DNA of 64,000 nt from Lepraria neglecta (GCA_033220425.1 CM065649.1:1240001-1304000); one strand, 5' to 3'. Numbered from the stretch's first letter, positions 43,798 to 55,807 are shown. Notes: generated by a model from the letters alone, not told the origin. A program made the numbers and translations.

Positions 43798-43896
43798 GCG
43801 CCCGTCAATGCTATGCAACACTTTTCTAAGCCAGTAGTAAACCGAAGATGCGTCGCACGAGTATGTCTAGTAGTCCAAAGGTCTCGTCTACCCCGC

Positions 43897-44625
43897 TTAA
43901 TCTTCCCATTGCTGAATGTACCAATTGCTCACATCGTCTTCAATTACGAACTTCAGCCGCTCAATCTTCCATTCAGAATACATGCTGATCGTCGCTCTCA
44001 CAGCTGCTTTGTGTCCCGGCCCAACACTCGCGGGTCTGGTGTCCTCGTGCTTGCGCCATATGCCTATTTGGATTGTTAGCTTTCCGCCTCGATCGAGAGC
44101 AGGATCTTAGGCGAGGTTCTATCTCTACCCACAAGTAGCCAAATTCCTGCCGTTTTCATCGGGCATTCCAAACCAATACTTCAGCAAGCCTCCGCTCTTG
44201 GTGGCCTCCGCATGGGATTTCTGATCGAGCCCACCGAGTTCAACGCGATCTGTGGTGGGAGGGACTTGCGACCTGAAGACGACGATGTAGAAGTGCTGTC
44301 GAGTCCATGCGTGACCTGCTTCGCCGTTCAAAAATTTCAAACGATTGACCACAGCATTCCAGTTGAAGGTTTGGTGATACGGAGCCGTGGCATAGTCTAC
44401 TCGCACAGGCTCAAGCACGGTCAATGCTCGAGCAAGCAATTTCTGAGATTCTTGAAGTGGCCGTAGGTCCAGCAGATGTGGTTGAGAGATGTATGGTGAC
44501 ACAACAAGAAAGTCCCCGACATCGGCCTTTGATTCAGCGTCTAGTGCAGGGATCGACTTTGCATTGGAGTGCCCTAGATGGAATTCTGCGGCCTGTGGAT
44601 CTGGTGCATGACTTGCTAATACCAT
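43897..44625 (-). CDS. UPF0643 family protein
   Basis: Exons 44625-44133 and 44063-43897 (donor GTGGGT, branch GCTAAC, acceptor AATAG, phase 1) give 219 residues. Conserved blocks: QTFNWNAVVNRL, ARTRQ-like WTRQHFYIVVFRSQVPPTTD, HAEATKSGGLLKYWFGMPD, GRNLATC-IWRKHEDTRPAS, and GPGHKAAVRATISMYSEWKI followed by ERLKFVIED. I recognise these as UPF0643, a fungal family without an assigned function; the fold looks like a ferredoxin-like or NTF2-like alpha+beta protein, but this is a guess. The last exon restores the family C-terminus, which supports the splice choice. The start at 44625 is the first available ATG. Confidence 0.85.
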
Positions 44626-45340
44626 ATTTGCTCAGCATAGACTTCAAAAGGTAGCTGTAAAGATTGTAGAAGGTCGGTCGACTGTGAGGAGAGGATAATG
44701 CGATACTAGGTGACTCATGGCAAAAAAAACCACAGCAAGCACGGAATCTTGCACGATCAAGAAAAGGCAACTATGGAAATAATTGCCAAATTTGAACAAA
44801 TCGACGCTGTGCGAGAAAAACGTTTGGCTAAGATAAGGCACGATAGAGGAATAGTGGAGAATAGTGCAAGAGAGCGTTGGAAGCACGCCATGGCTCAGAT
44901 GAGCTCATTTGAGGAGGCATTGTGGAACGTGGATAGCCTCACACACGTGGGAGGTTGCTGATTCAGCAGGCATTCTTCAACTATCAGGGACGCATCTCTT
45001 CGAAGCAAGTCGAAGCACTACCACGTTAGACCCCCGGGGAAGGCTTGGATAGACATGGTTGATGTTGTTGGGACAGAATACCCGCAATCTCGAGTCCTTT
45101 TGTGGTCTCAGTATTGTAAGATTTAGAAACAGGGCAAATGGGACCCTTTACAAGTAGATATGTGAAGGAAGCGTGATGATGGAGTGAAAACATTGGCGAT
45201 GGTTGGGGATTGAACCTGAGAACGTGCTAGCCGGATCTTCCTTAGCCCTCATCCACCAGCCACACCCATGCAACTCACGGAATACCACCATAAAGCAGCA
45301 CGAGGTTAACGACAACGAGATCGGTGGGGTCTTTGCAGCT
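44626..45340. promoter_or_regulatory. Divergent intergenic region, UPF0643 and GST fusion
   Basis: 715 bp between opposed starts. A forward 83-codon ORF at 44710-44961 (MTHGKKNHSKHGILHDQEKA) is lysine-rich and could be a small protein, but has no other support. Confidence 0.35.
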
Positions 45341-47731
45341 ATGGACGGTCCTCTCCCCAGTCACTTTCCTCCCCAGAGCATCCACGATGCAAACATATTC
45401 CATTCCGCTCCCTACCCCCCGCATCCAACCCTCTCATCCCAATCAGACATTGGCCTAGATCCCTTCAACTTCGATCCCCAGCTCGAGAACCAACCCGAGA
45501 TTCACCATCCACACCATCGAAATGCCTTCGAGAACAGCTCCTTCGAGCGGCCAAGGTCACAGCCGCGGTTTCAAGAGATTCGATCGAATGGCCCACCGCC
45601 CCAGCAACGGAATGATTTTGGCCACGCCGATGGGGGCATGTTTGGGGTGCTCTCGCGGACAAGACCGCAGCAGAATACGGGAAATGAGGTAGACCGGAGC
45701 CAATTTGGGGTGCTCTCACCACATCCGCAGCTGCTGAGCCAGCACTTGAACCATGACGAGCAATTGGGACGGCTACAAAATGAGCTGGATTTACGACTGG
45801 TACCGATCACAGATGGCGGAACTACCGAGGGGCATTTCAGTAATATGAAGAGAGTATTGGATCCACCGAACCTTCAGGAATGGAGGCAGAGGCTTTTCGA
45901 TGTTGATGAGACCATTACTTTGACAGAAGACGAGTACGTCCTTCTGCCTAACGCTCTAGAAGGATTGTCTGGCTAATGATTGCTGCCTTACAGATTCCAG
46001 ACCTATTTTCCCCATGTCGACAATATATATTCCCATCGCTCTACCCAGCGCTACAAGCGAAAACCCTTCGTCTCTCACTACTGGGACTGCCGGCTGAAAG
46101 GGCGGCCCCCAGGGACAGCAAAGTCGAACGATCCGAACAAGAAGAAGCGCAAGCGTCAAGCACGTGAGCGCGATCTCTGCGATGTCAAAATTAAGATAAC
46201 AGAATACTTCCCTGGGGCAAGAGCATTGTTGGGTACGAATTTTCCAGTCGAGACTCCCGCAAACGACAATTCATTTGCTCCAGGTCGCTCAATGTCAAAC
46301 CAGCAACCCTTTGGAGTACTTCGATCAAATGACCAACCTCCAGAGCCTGGTAATGACGGGGCAAGATACTACACGATTCAGAGGGTCAATGGAAACGGCG
46401 CGAATGGCAAGGGCGATGGAACAGCTGGGGCGCATAAGCACACCATTGAAGAGAGTGATAAAGTGAAGAAGAGCAGTATTCATCGACATTTTATCAAAGA
46501 AGAGAAGGAAAAGAGAAAGCCATCGGTAAGCTTCATATTTCTTAGTTGGTGTTACTTGTACCGCAACCCACAAGCGTGTTTTTCAAAGCAGCAACGAACT
46601 ACGTCTGCTTGCATGCGCCCAATCCGAGATCGCCCGTCATCATCATCGTCATCGTCATTGCGCAAACAAGTTAATCACAGCGAGTTATGAATGCCTTCAA
46701 TCCTGTCTTCCAATGATTTTTAGACACTCTTTGTTGCCCAGATCATCGACTTTTAACCCTTTTATTTCCATCCTGCCAAGATCAATTGTTCGAACCATGT
46801 CTGACAACGCTAACTCCAACCAGAAAACCTACCATAAGAAAGCTACAGGAGCTGCCGTCAATACGGTCAAGAAACACTCCAAGGATCATGATCTGAAGCT
46901 ATACGGAAGCTGCTTCTGGTAAGTTCCCTTTGACTCTTCAGGCTGCCTCATACGGCCGCGCCTACATCTTGCTTGTATCAACGGACTGATATCTTTCACA
47001 GCCCCTTCGTCCAGCGAGTTTGGATCTCATTAGAAGTCAAAGGTCTCAGCTACCAGTACATCGAGGTCGATCCGTACCAAAAGCCAGACCAACTCATGCG
47101 AATCAATCCTCGTGGACTTATTCCGGCGCTCCAACATGGCGACTGGGGATGCTATGAGAGTTCCGTTCTCATGGAGTATCTAGAGGACCTCAACGCTGGA
47201 GCTCCTCTATTGCCTCAAGGAAACCCCAAGATGAAAGCCAATTGCCGTCTTTGGTCTGACCATATCAACCGCAAGATCTTGCCCCACTTCTACGGCTTAC
47301 TCCAGGCGCAGGAGACAGCTAAGCAAGTCGAGCACGCCGGCGAGCTGAAGTCAGAAATAGCAAAGATCGTGGACGCCGCTGACCGCGCTGGCCCGTTCTT
47401 CCTTGGCCCTCACATCTCTTTCGTGGACATCCAATTCGCACCATGGATCATTAGACTGCGAAAGGTACTGGCCCCCTACCGCGGCTGGCCAGAGCCGGAC
47501 GAAGGCAGTCGCTGGGCTGCCTGGGTCAATGCCATTGAAAACAATGAGGGTGTCAAGTCGACTACGAGTACTGATGAATTGTATAAGGACAGCTATGAGC
47601 GCTATGCTGGTGAGTGTCCATGTGGTTTGCATTGAAAGGTAAGAATTCAACGCCAATGATTGGCATCAGAAAATCGACCGGGTACCAGCCAAGTCGCAAA
47701 CGCTGTGAATGAGGGACGAGGTCTGCCATGA
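45341..47731 (+). CDS. Omega-like glutathione S-transferase fused to a long N-terminal region
   Basis: Five exons: 45341-45933, 45994-46525, 46824-46918, 47002-47609 and 47670-47731, totalling 1890 nt and 629 residues with every junction in frame. Residues 1-197 are disordered. About 198-275 form an unnamed conserved domain (FQTYFPHVDNIYSHRSTQRY, HYWDCRLKGRPPG) with a basic nuclear-signal-like run PNKKKRKRQARER, then RDLCDVKIKITEYFPG. The GST starts near 376: KLYGSCFCPFVQRVWI has the CPF active site of omega-class enzymes, followed by INPRGLIPAL, YESSVLMEYLEDL, and an all-helical C-domain ending VNEGRGLP. Intron 2 (298 nt) is unusually long and holds an in-frame ATG at 46713. I recall fused relatives in other ascomycetes. 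Two separate genes remain the alternative. Confidence 0.8.
46526..46823 (+). promoter_or_regulatory. Long intron with candidate internal start for a shorter GST
   Basis: Within intron 2 of the GST fusion, an ATG at 46713 opens MIFRHSLLPRSSTFNPFISI, an arginine- and serine-rich amphipathic N-terminus free of acidic residues. A second ATG at 46799 (ACCATGTCT, MSDNANSNQ) follows in frame, and both read on into the GST exon at 46824 without splicing. This is consistent with an internal promoter making a shorter, possibly mitochondrial, GST. It is inference from sequence alone. Confidence 0.4.
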
Positions 47732-48102
47732 GTATGGAGAAGAAAACACCAGAAGGGTGAGAGATAATCCGCTTCCAGTTGCTGCTAGATGTCGACAGTA
47801 AGAGCTTTGAGAGATGGGAAAATTGCTGAGATCGAGGGATGAAATTGCCAGATTGTACCATCCATCCAAAAGCTTCCTCTATGTACATAGCTTTACTTCT
47901 TATAAATACATGCCTCAAACTTAGTTTCAACTAATCCAATTGTAGCCATGTAACCTGTTCCAAACGCCGCTAATTGAAAACGATTCATGCTCGAAAGTCC
48001 TGACGACATTTCCTGTCCCGGTACAATCTCCACGCCCATCACATCCTCCTCCCTTACCATATTTCTTCCACAAGATTTACCCATCCCAAAAAACCTCTGC
48101 CA
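47732..48102. other. Intergenic, no gene
   Basis: Between codirectional genes. No coding signal. Confidence 0.5.
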
Positions 48103-48907
48103 ATGCCTCCCAACCAGAGCGTCACAGAAAAATCCTGCCCCTTCTGCGCAATCGCCCTCTCCAACCCCCCTCCCCTCTCCCTGGTATCCCGCTCCCCTCC
48201 TGGCCCTCCTCAGCGCATCCCCCACCACCAACGCCCAATCCCACCACATCCACCCCTGAACTCGCAAGACCAGTCGCCCACATCATCCTCTCTACGCCAC
48301 ATGTGATTGCGTTTCTGGACCATGCGCCGATAAGTAGGGGGCATGTGCTTGTTGTTGTGAGGGATCATCGAGAGAAATTGGGGGATGTGACAAGCCGTGA
48401 GGGGGCGGAGGTGGGGAGGTGGTTGGGTGTTGTGAGTAGGGCGGTAGTGGGGAGTTTGAGGGAGGATTTGAACAGGGGAGGTGAAGAGGGGGATGGAGAG
48501 GATGTGGATGTGGATGTGGATGTGGGGGATTGGAATGTTGTGCAGAACAACGGTATGGTTTTCTACTTTTTGGAGTCTACAATGATGGGAAAAAGCGTTG
48601 TACACAACGAATTACAATGGCTAACGCATGGGGGATATTTATAGGTGCCCGAGCAGCCCAAGTCGTCCCCCACGTCCATTTCCATATCATACCCAGGGTA
48701 GGCGATGTTCCAGAAGTGAAAGCTAGGTCATGGACTGTATTTGGTAAGGGACAGAGAGAGGATCTAGATGAGGAAGATGCGGAAGTGCTCGTTAAGAGGA
48801 TGAGAGTCAGGTTGGGTAAGGAAGTTGAAAGGGTTAGAAGGATAGAGGGCGAGGAGGGCGTGAGGTCGTTGTTCGGGGAGGATATGCATGCGAAGAGTAA
48901 GCTGTGA
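48103..48907 (+). CDS. HIT-family nucleotide hydrolase, frame uncertain in exon 1
   Basis: The N-terminus MPPNQSVTEKSCPFCAIALS carries the zinc-site CPFC of many HIT proteins. The body has VAHIILSTPHVIAFLDHAPI, SRGHVLVVVRDHREKLGDVT, and DWNVVQNNG. After a 92-nt intron (48553-48644) come GARAAQVVPHVHFHIIPRVG with the histidine triad HVHFHII. The family cleaves dinucleoside polyphosphates or nucleotidyl-amidates. The frame of the N-terminus and the frame of TSTPELARPVAHI differ, and the join around 48155-48235 has no intron of normal size with good sites. Either there is an unusual intron, a compensated indel, or a sequence error. A GATGTG microsatellite (48501-48524) encodes a DVDVDVDV loop. 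Confidence 0.7.
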
Positions 48908-50036
48908 AAGAGCTAGGATAAACTCGAGCCTCATGGGTGCCAGAACTATTCGGACTGTCCTCTGTTCTCCGAAAGATCCGAGCGTTCACAACTCCAGCTG
49001 GTGCTTTGCCATAGACGCATGATGGTCGCCCAATTGATCAGGTGAGTTTTGATCTTTCCAGGTCCAAAACAACCCAATGGCTGACAACTTGCATATACAA
49101 GCGATCCACCTGATCCCAGCATCAAAGATTTTCCCGAGCGGAGCGATTACCTCCCATCGTGCGTTATACGACCTTAGGCATATCGTACTCTGGTGGGAGT
49201 GGGCTTTAGCCGGTCCTGCAGTTCAATACGAGGCCTATAGAATCTATGGGCCACGCAGGAGGGAGATCAATCAACATCCTCCCCATACAGTCTTCGGACG
49301 AGAATGCTCCATGCCCGGCCGTTCGTCAGATCCGCATGTGTATCCCAGTGCGAGTCCGTCGAAATTTGTGACATATGCAGGAGGTAGATCAAACAGCCTT
49401 CTGATGCAGGAGTATATTCGCCTGCGGAGGCCAGCACATGCAGCACAGCTTCGTGCTCTGGCTTGCATGATCTCTGATGCGACAATCCGTTGCATTGGAT
49501 CCAGCCTCGAGACTTTGGCGTGAATCGACATGTGCATGCGCGGACGTGGTGAACGGATAACGGCACGAGCATTAGATCCGGTAACGGGAAAGATAGTGCA
49601 TGGCGTCAGGGATTATAACGGCTCGGATATATCTTCGTGCACCGGCATGATCTGAGGCTCAATGCAGAACGTGGGGAATATGCGCTCCTACCACCACAAG
49701 CGCTTCGACGTTGACATGTGCAACCGGGTACATCTTCAATGATGCTCTGCAGCGGCGTTGATCCCCTCATTACGCCTACGTGATCTGCGACAAGGTATGG
49801 CGAAAGAGATGAGTCTAGAACCAGGTCAGCTGTCAATTGGCTTGTCCAGTCTTGGAAACGGAGGCTATGGGGTTAATGTCGAGCTGTGTAGACGAGCTCT
49901 CCACATTCCCTGCTCCAAACCTCCTGCGAAAAGTATCAATTTCATTTACATTCAAAAGCCTCTCGCAACTGCTGTCCCCGGACTCCCCGTTCCAGCCACC
50001 CCCTGTGAAAAATTTTTCCTCACCCCTTACTACATC
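48908..50036. other. No supported gene
   Basis: Overlapping ORFs on both strands at 49077-49572 (148 codons forward, about 100 reverse) with no recognisable protein. The A/C-rich leader of the secreted-protein gene occupies the last 80 nt. Confidence 0.4.
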
Positions 50037-50586
50037 ATGAAAACATCCACGTTCCTCCTCTTCCTCACCTACCTCACCCCCACCCTCGCCACACTCCAAT
50101 ACTACCTAGCCAGCACCCTCCCCGACTCCCAATGCACTACCCACATCGTCCCCGGCAAAAACACATGCTGCAGCTGCACCCAATCCAATTGCCCCGAATC
50201 CTTCGGTCAAGCCTGCGGCGGCGATATCTCCGGCAACGTCTGCCCAGGAAAACAGATACTGCGCGTGGCAGATGAAAGCCCGGGAGCGTTTGCAGGCTCA
50301 ACGCTGATAAATACGGCGCTGTGCGGTGCGAAAGGGCTGTGTTATGAGCACAAGTGGCGGTGAGTACTTCCACCATGCCTTTCCACGTAAGTTTTGAGAT
50401 AGAGCTCCGAAAGACTAATTGAGAAATAGCTATGAATACACCTGTTGCGCATGTCCTAAAGGGTATTTGGTTATGAGCGAGGGTAATTGTGATACGGGTG
50501 CTTATTGCGTGGGGTGTACGGAGGAGAATGAGACGCTTACGAAGGATGAGAATAATCCTTGGTATTCTTGTGTTTTGAATTCATGA
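50037..50586 (+). CDS. Small secreted cysteine-rich protein
   Basis: Exons 50037-50359 and 50430-50586 (donor GTGAGT, acceptor AAATAG, phase 2) give 159 residues. MKTSTFLLFLTYLTPTLA is a clear signal peptide with a cut after TLA. The mature protein has 16 cysteines in about 141 residues, including two related knots, TCCSCTQSNC and TCCACPKGY, and the spacing CVGC near the end. There is no membrane anchor or GPI signal. Such proteins in filamentous fungi include effectors and surface proteins. No enzyme motif is seen, so the role is unknown. The start is set by the signal peptide. Confidence 0.75.
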
Positions 50587-51798
50587 AATTTCTGGATCTG
50601 TCCTTGTGTGAGCTTTGCACTGGAGTCGTTTGCTCAGCAATCTTGCTTCTATTGAGCGAAATATCAGGGACTGGTTGTGATTTTGGAGCGGGAATTGTGT
50701 GCTTCTAGCTCTCATCAAGCAGACAGTGTATCATATTGCCGCGAGTTGGAGCATAACACTTCTGGAGTTTTATCTAGTTTGCGCAGAACTCGTTATGTTG
50801 ATCCTATAAAGCAGCAAGAAGTGGTTGACTTTTCAACGCTCTCGAGCACAACAATTATTGTTTTCTGCTTGCCATTGCCGACGTGACTTGGCACTAACCA
50901 TTTCTGGGGTTTCTGGACTTCTGCTGTTGAACATCGAGGGTATTTTCTCGTGCCCCTAGAAATCGAACATCTTGAGTGGCAAATTTTTTGAAGCTATACA
51001 AGATATTACGAAGTCCAAACCTCCAACATACAGAAACCTTGAATAGGTCTAGTGTGTTATTGATGCTATCAGTATGGGTGGTTCATACTGGAACATTTGA
51101 AGGTTCGCGTGGAAGGTGGCGGCCGTCATCGCTGGGTGATGATGAGTGGGTTAGCCCTGAGCCTGATGCTTTTGCCGGCAAACTTTTTCGATGTTTGTTT
51201 CGTCCAACGACCGAAGAGAGCAAGAGACCTCAAACAGGAATACTTAGTCACGTTCTGATCCTTCTCTCGTATGTCGAGTAAGTCCTCAACCACATTGTTT
51301 CGAGACAAGGTGTCCGAGATCGCGGCAATCAAGGTAAATAGCCGCATGTAATACAATATTTATATATAAGAGCTCAGCGAGTAGTACACATAAAGTCCAC
51401 TGGAGCCAACAAGACGTTCTCAGGCATTGTTGGTGTATCAAACAAGATGCTGAAGCTTATCACTCAGAGACTTGTAAAGCTTCGAATATTGATGTCTCGA
51501 ATGCCAAGATAGACTAGAATAGCGCCGGAGCCACGACCTGAAGGCTGATGAGGCTGACTTCCTCGCAAGGATATGATCGTTCATCCTCGTAATCACTGAC
51601 GCCGAGATAGGGAAGCCGGCATTGCGAATGGTTTGTTCCCGGCGTACTATCAAAGAACGATGCCATTGCCATCGAGGGAAAGGTCCCAAGCAAATCACCT
51701 TTCGCGGCTCTCCGTCTCGCAAGGCCTATCCCACGACCGCTTGATAATTCCTGAGGAGGCCTTGCTGCTCTGGCAACCTTCACTGCGTTCAATCAGTT
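50587..51798. other. No supported gene; 5' flank of the interrupted kinase
   Basis: 1.2 kb with only short overlapping ORFs. The last few hundred bases should hold the promoter of the host kinase gene whose first codons are at 51799. Confidence 0.45.
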
Positions 51799-51829
51799 AT
51801 GGACCCATCTAAAGACTTGTTGGACCACT

Positions 51830-52008
51830 CGCTACAGTGGGACTGTGGGTTAGTGTGTCTCATGATCAGATGCGGTTTCAGCCATGCGCCATGACCATGG
51901 GCCATAGCGAGAGATCCGTGCTTCCTGAGAGCACTATTTGTATGAGCATCCCACCAGCAGTTGGCTCTTCAGTCGAGTTCATCTCTTTCAGAGCCATAGC
52001 AGTTCTTT
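51830..52008 (+). repeat. Ngaro split repeat A1
   Basis: Left terminal repeat, 179 bp, beginning CGCTACAGTGGGACTGTGGG. It matches A2 at 56020-56198 with one difference. Confidence 0.92.
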
Positions 52009-52118
52009 TCACAGCAATTAAGCCTATACACATATTAGTCCATCTATCCTTTCATCCCATCTACACTCACATTCTTCCCCCCTCTTTCTAAGCATAAACA
52101 CCTCAGCATCACCTAGTC

Positions 52119-53177
52119 ATGGCCGTCGCTACACGTAAATCAGCTACCTCCAAGAAAGCCTCCAAGAAAGCCTCCAAGACGGCCCCCAAGACCTCCTCCA
52201 AGAACCGCAAACAAGCCAAAACAGCCACTCGGAGGGATGCTACACCCCCCCCCGAATTACAGGTATCTGCTACCTCTTCGGGAACCATCAGCCCAAGCCT
52301 CATCGACGAAACACCTCCTCCTAGTCACCGTGATCAAATTCGCGAGTTAGAACACCGCCTGGCGGCGCTAAAGGACCAGCGCGATCACCAGGATCGCTAT
52401 CGAGTCCACAAGTCACATAGTCGCCGTTGCCGTCATCGTCATCGCCACTCATCTGTTTCCAGTACAGACTCGGAGGAGGGGGATGGCCCAATGGTCTCTT
52501 TCAGGCATGCCGAAGGTAAGAAACCCTTTCTTAGTCTTCATGAGCGCTATCGTGCCGTCAACATCAAGTATTTTAAGCAAATCTTCTTTGGAACGTTTAA
52601 AACGGAACACCTCACAAAGCTGGCCCATAACTGCACCAATCGTACAGATAGCGATACCATCCAGGAGACCAACGGGTTGGTACACCTCCTGCAGTGTTTC
52701 GAGGTATATGGCCAGGCCGTTTGTCACTATGCGCACCCCACAGTAAGTATACGGTTGCAGGTAGCCCTTTCGGACTACCGCCTTCGCCTTGCGGAGCTGT
52801 ATGTGCACTATAAATTTGACTCCATCCGCGCATACCATCACGCGTTCGTCACCACACGCATCCTGAGTGGCCAGGATGATCCAGTAGCCTGGTCGATCGA
52901 CGATAGACGCTGCTCAGACCTCTTGGTCCGAAGGATATCCGCACAGGGCGATACTAGGTCATACGCAGGTGGTAGTGCCTCAAAATCCTCCTCTTCAGGC
53001 CCATTCACGTGTAGATCGTTCAATAGCGGCCACTGTCCACGCGACCGCTGCAGGTATCTTCATATCTGTTCCATATGTCAGCAGAATCACCCAGCGAATA
53101 CGTGCTCAAGGGCTAACTCGGCCTCGAACAACGCCAACTTGACACCACTAGCAAATCGAATTTCCAAGTCGGAATGA
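52119..53177 (+). other. Ngaro Gag-like part
   Basis: First coding part of the element. It has a lysine/alanine-rich start, a proline-rich linker and a C-terminal cysteine/histidine cluster like a nucleic-acid-binding knuckle. Part of the fossil element. Confidence 0.75.
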
Positions 53178-53195
53178 CTCCCAGAGTACCCGCAG

Positions 53196-54902
53196 GTGCC
53201 TATATCGCTACTGTGCGTAGCAGAAGGTTTTCCATACTCACTCGTCGATCCATCCGATCCAGATCTACCCTATCAGGGCCCGTTGCGCGTCGATAGTTGG
53301 TGCAAATGGTTAAAGAATCACCCCGATCAAACCTTCGCCAAGACCCTAGCGGCTATTCTTCGGAAGGGGGCAAAAATCGGGTATAGAGGCATAGACATCC
53401 AACACCTCAGTCAAAACCACCAATCAGCACGTGCAGCACCAGATATATTAACTGCGGACCTTCAAAAACAGCTTCAGCACAACCGGTTAACTCCAGTAGA
53501 CCATCAGACGGAGCCCCGGTACGTCTGTTCGCCGCTAGGCTTGGTCCCGAAGCACGATGGGGGCTGGAGACGCATTCATGACCTCTCGTTTCCACACGGC
53601 AGCTCAGTCAATGATGGTATACCTCACGATTGGGGTGCCTTAGAGTATGTAACGTACGATGACGCCGTGGATGCGCTGCTGCAACAAGGTCCAGGGGCTC
53701 AATTCGTTAAGCGAGACCTGAAAGACGCCTTTCGTCATATTCCAGTGGCTACTTCAGACCAGTGGCTACTGGGTTTCTACTGCAATGGTTTCTACTGGAA
53801 AGAACGCTATCTACCCTTTGGTTTACGTACAGCACCGTTCCTCTTTGACCTGTTTGCGAAGGCGGTCAACTGGATCATAACCGCAGTATTGCTATGGGCC
53901 ATAGTATTACACTACTTGGACGATTTCTTCGCCATTCTGGCACCACAAGCCGACGCCATCGCATACAGCCATCAATTCGATCAAGTATGTAACGAATTAG
54001 GCCTGTCAGTCAACCATTCGAAGGATGCGAGAGGTACAAAAGCCGACTTTGTGGGAATTGAATTCGATAGCATCCTCATGCAGGCACGACTCCCTCCGGA
54101 CAAGCTAGACAGGGCAAGAAATACAGTGCAAGGCCTCCTCAAAAGGCCCACAATCCCATATTCGGAACTTGAGTCAGCAGTCGGTTTTCTATCATTTGCT
54201 GCCAAAATTGTGGTTCCAGGAAGGGCCTTCTTGAGGCGACTTTTTGACGCAATTCGGAGGCCAATGGCTATCCTACATATCACCGCAGCCATAAGGGCTG
54301 ATCTACTATGGTGGCATACCTTCCTGAAGGACTGGAATGGCCTCAAACTACTACGTCACGTCGTCAGTCGACCATCGTGGCATATATAGACTGACGCCTC
54401 TGGGAGGCTTGGTATAGGGGGCTACATTCTTAATCACCCAGCCCATTTACACTCGGTCCAGGACGTCTTTAGTATACCGGTCGCTACACGCTATCGTCGC
54501 AAAGATATACAATTCAAAGAAATGAAGGCTGTTCTTCACGCGATACAGCTATGGTTGGAACGACTCCGGGGATCAAAATTAACCCTTTATTGCGACAACA
54601 ATGCCTGTATCCATGGGCTGCATAAATCCTCGATCCGTGGACCAGCCATGGCCCCACTGAGGGATATAGCTATGCTCACGGCTAGATATGACATCCATTT
54701 GGTTCCGGAATGGATCCCAACAGGAGCCAACCAACTGGCTGATGACCTCTCGCGATTCCGATATCGAAAAATCGCTGACAGATACCCTCAGCTAGGTCAC
54801 CTAGCTATATCCCCGCCGAGTCAGGGCGGGACCCACCACAATCGTGGTACAGTCAGACCGCACTGCCACGAGAAGCCGCTCGACTCCTATGGTGGGGGTT
54901 AG
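53196..54902 (+). other. Ngaro reverse transcriptase and RNase H parts
   Basis: Contains the RT fingers/palm region (PLGLVPKHDGGWRRIHDLS, LPFGLRTAPFLF and the catalytic YLDD) followed by an RNase H-like segment. The order fits DIRS/Ngaro elements. Part of the fossil element. Confidence 0.85.
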
Positions 54903-54994
54903 CAACAAAAACCCGAAAAACGTATGCCACACCAACGCAGTCATATATCACCCATTGTGCACTCAGGGGGAGTATACCTCCCTTCCCAGCGACG

Positions 54995-55807
54995 GTGAAC
55001 TTATTAGCCAGCTGGATAGCAGATCTCAGCACGAAACGGGTCAAGGCAAAGACAGTCAAGGCCTACTTGACAGGCGTCAGATCAACGCATGTGGACATGG
55101 GCTATAGGGGCCTCGCAGTATTTTATAACCCACAATTAGAACGCATAATAGCGGGTATACGACGCCTACAGGGCGAGGCCGGGACAAAAGAAAGACGTCC
55201 TATTACCAAGGATCTACTGCTACAGATCCTCCCTTATTTTGACCAGCATAACGAGACTGGTTCAACATTATATGCGGCCTTTTGCCTCGCATTCGCCGCA
55301 TTCCTCCGTGTAGGGGAGTTTACCTACACCGCAAAAGATCGCAATGATCACGAATTCAGCCAGTGGTTCCTGACTCGTCGCTCAGTGAGGCTATACGAGA
55401 ACCATCTGGAGCTCACCCTCCCAGCATCAAAAACGGACCCTTTCAGGCGGGGTATTACCCTCACCATCGCAGCTTCCGGCGATAGAGCATGCGCAGTCAA
55501 GGCGTTACGCCATTTGTTCAAGTGGAAGACCGTACCAAACAGTCCCCTCTTCCAGCTGGGAGGCTCCGCATTCACAAGGGAGATCGCTACGAGTTACCTT
55601 CGTCAAGCACTCACATCACTCGGGGTAGAAGGTCATTATTCAGGACACTCCTTCCGCAGGGGGGCCGCCACCTCCGCACGAGAGGCAGGCCTCAGTGACG
55701 AAGAAATCCAGCTACTAGGGCGATGGAAGTCGGACTCCTATCGTCTATATATAGTCACTCATCCCGAGCGAATACTCATAGCATCACGTCGGCACCAGCA
55801 GCGCTAG
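54995..55807 (+). other. Ngaro tyrosine recombinase part
   Basis: Recombinase of the lambda-integrase type: an N-terminal SAM-like domain, then the FLRVGEF arginine region, the GHSFRRGAAT box, and the terminal RWKSDSYRLYI tyrosine region. This replaces the DDE integrase of LTR elements and defines the YR group. Part of the fossil element. Confidence 0.88.

Noticed and set aside
45195-45275. tRNA gene suggested by a reverse-strand B-box GGTTCAATCCCC and an A-box-like TGGCTGGTGG
   Set aside because: The sequences that should form the acceptor and T stems do not pair, so no cloverleaf can be drawn.
46526-46690. C-terminal extension of the first half of the GST fusion by reading through intron 2
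   Set aside because: Read-through gives a low-complexity serine tail, whereas splicing to 46824 restores the KTYHKKATG block in phase.
49077-49572. Forward 148-codon protein
   Set aside because: Both strands are open here and the predicted protein has no ordered pattern, start context or splice support.
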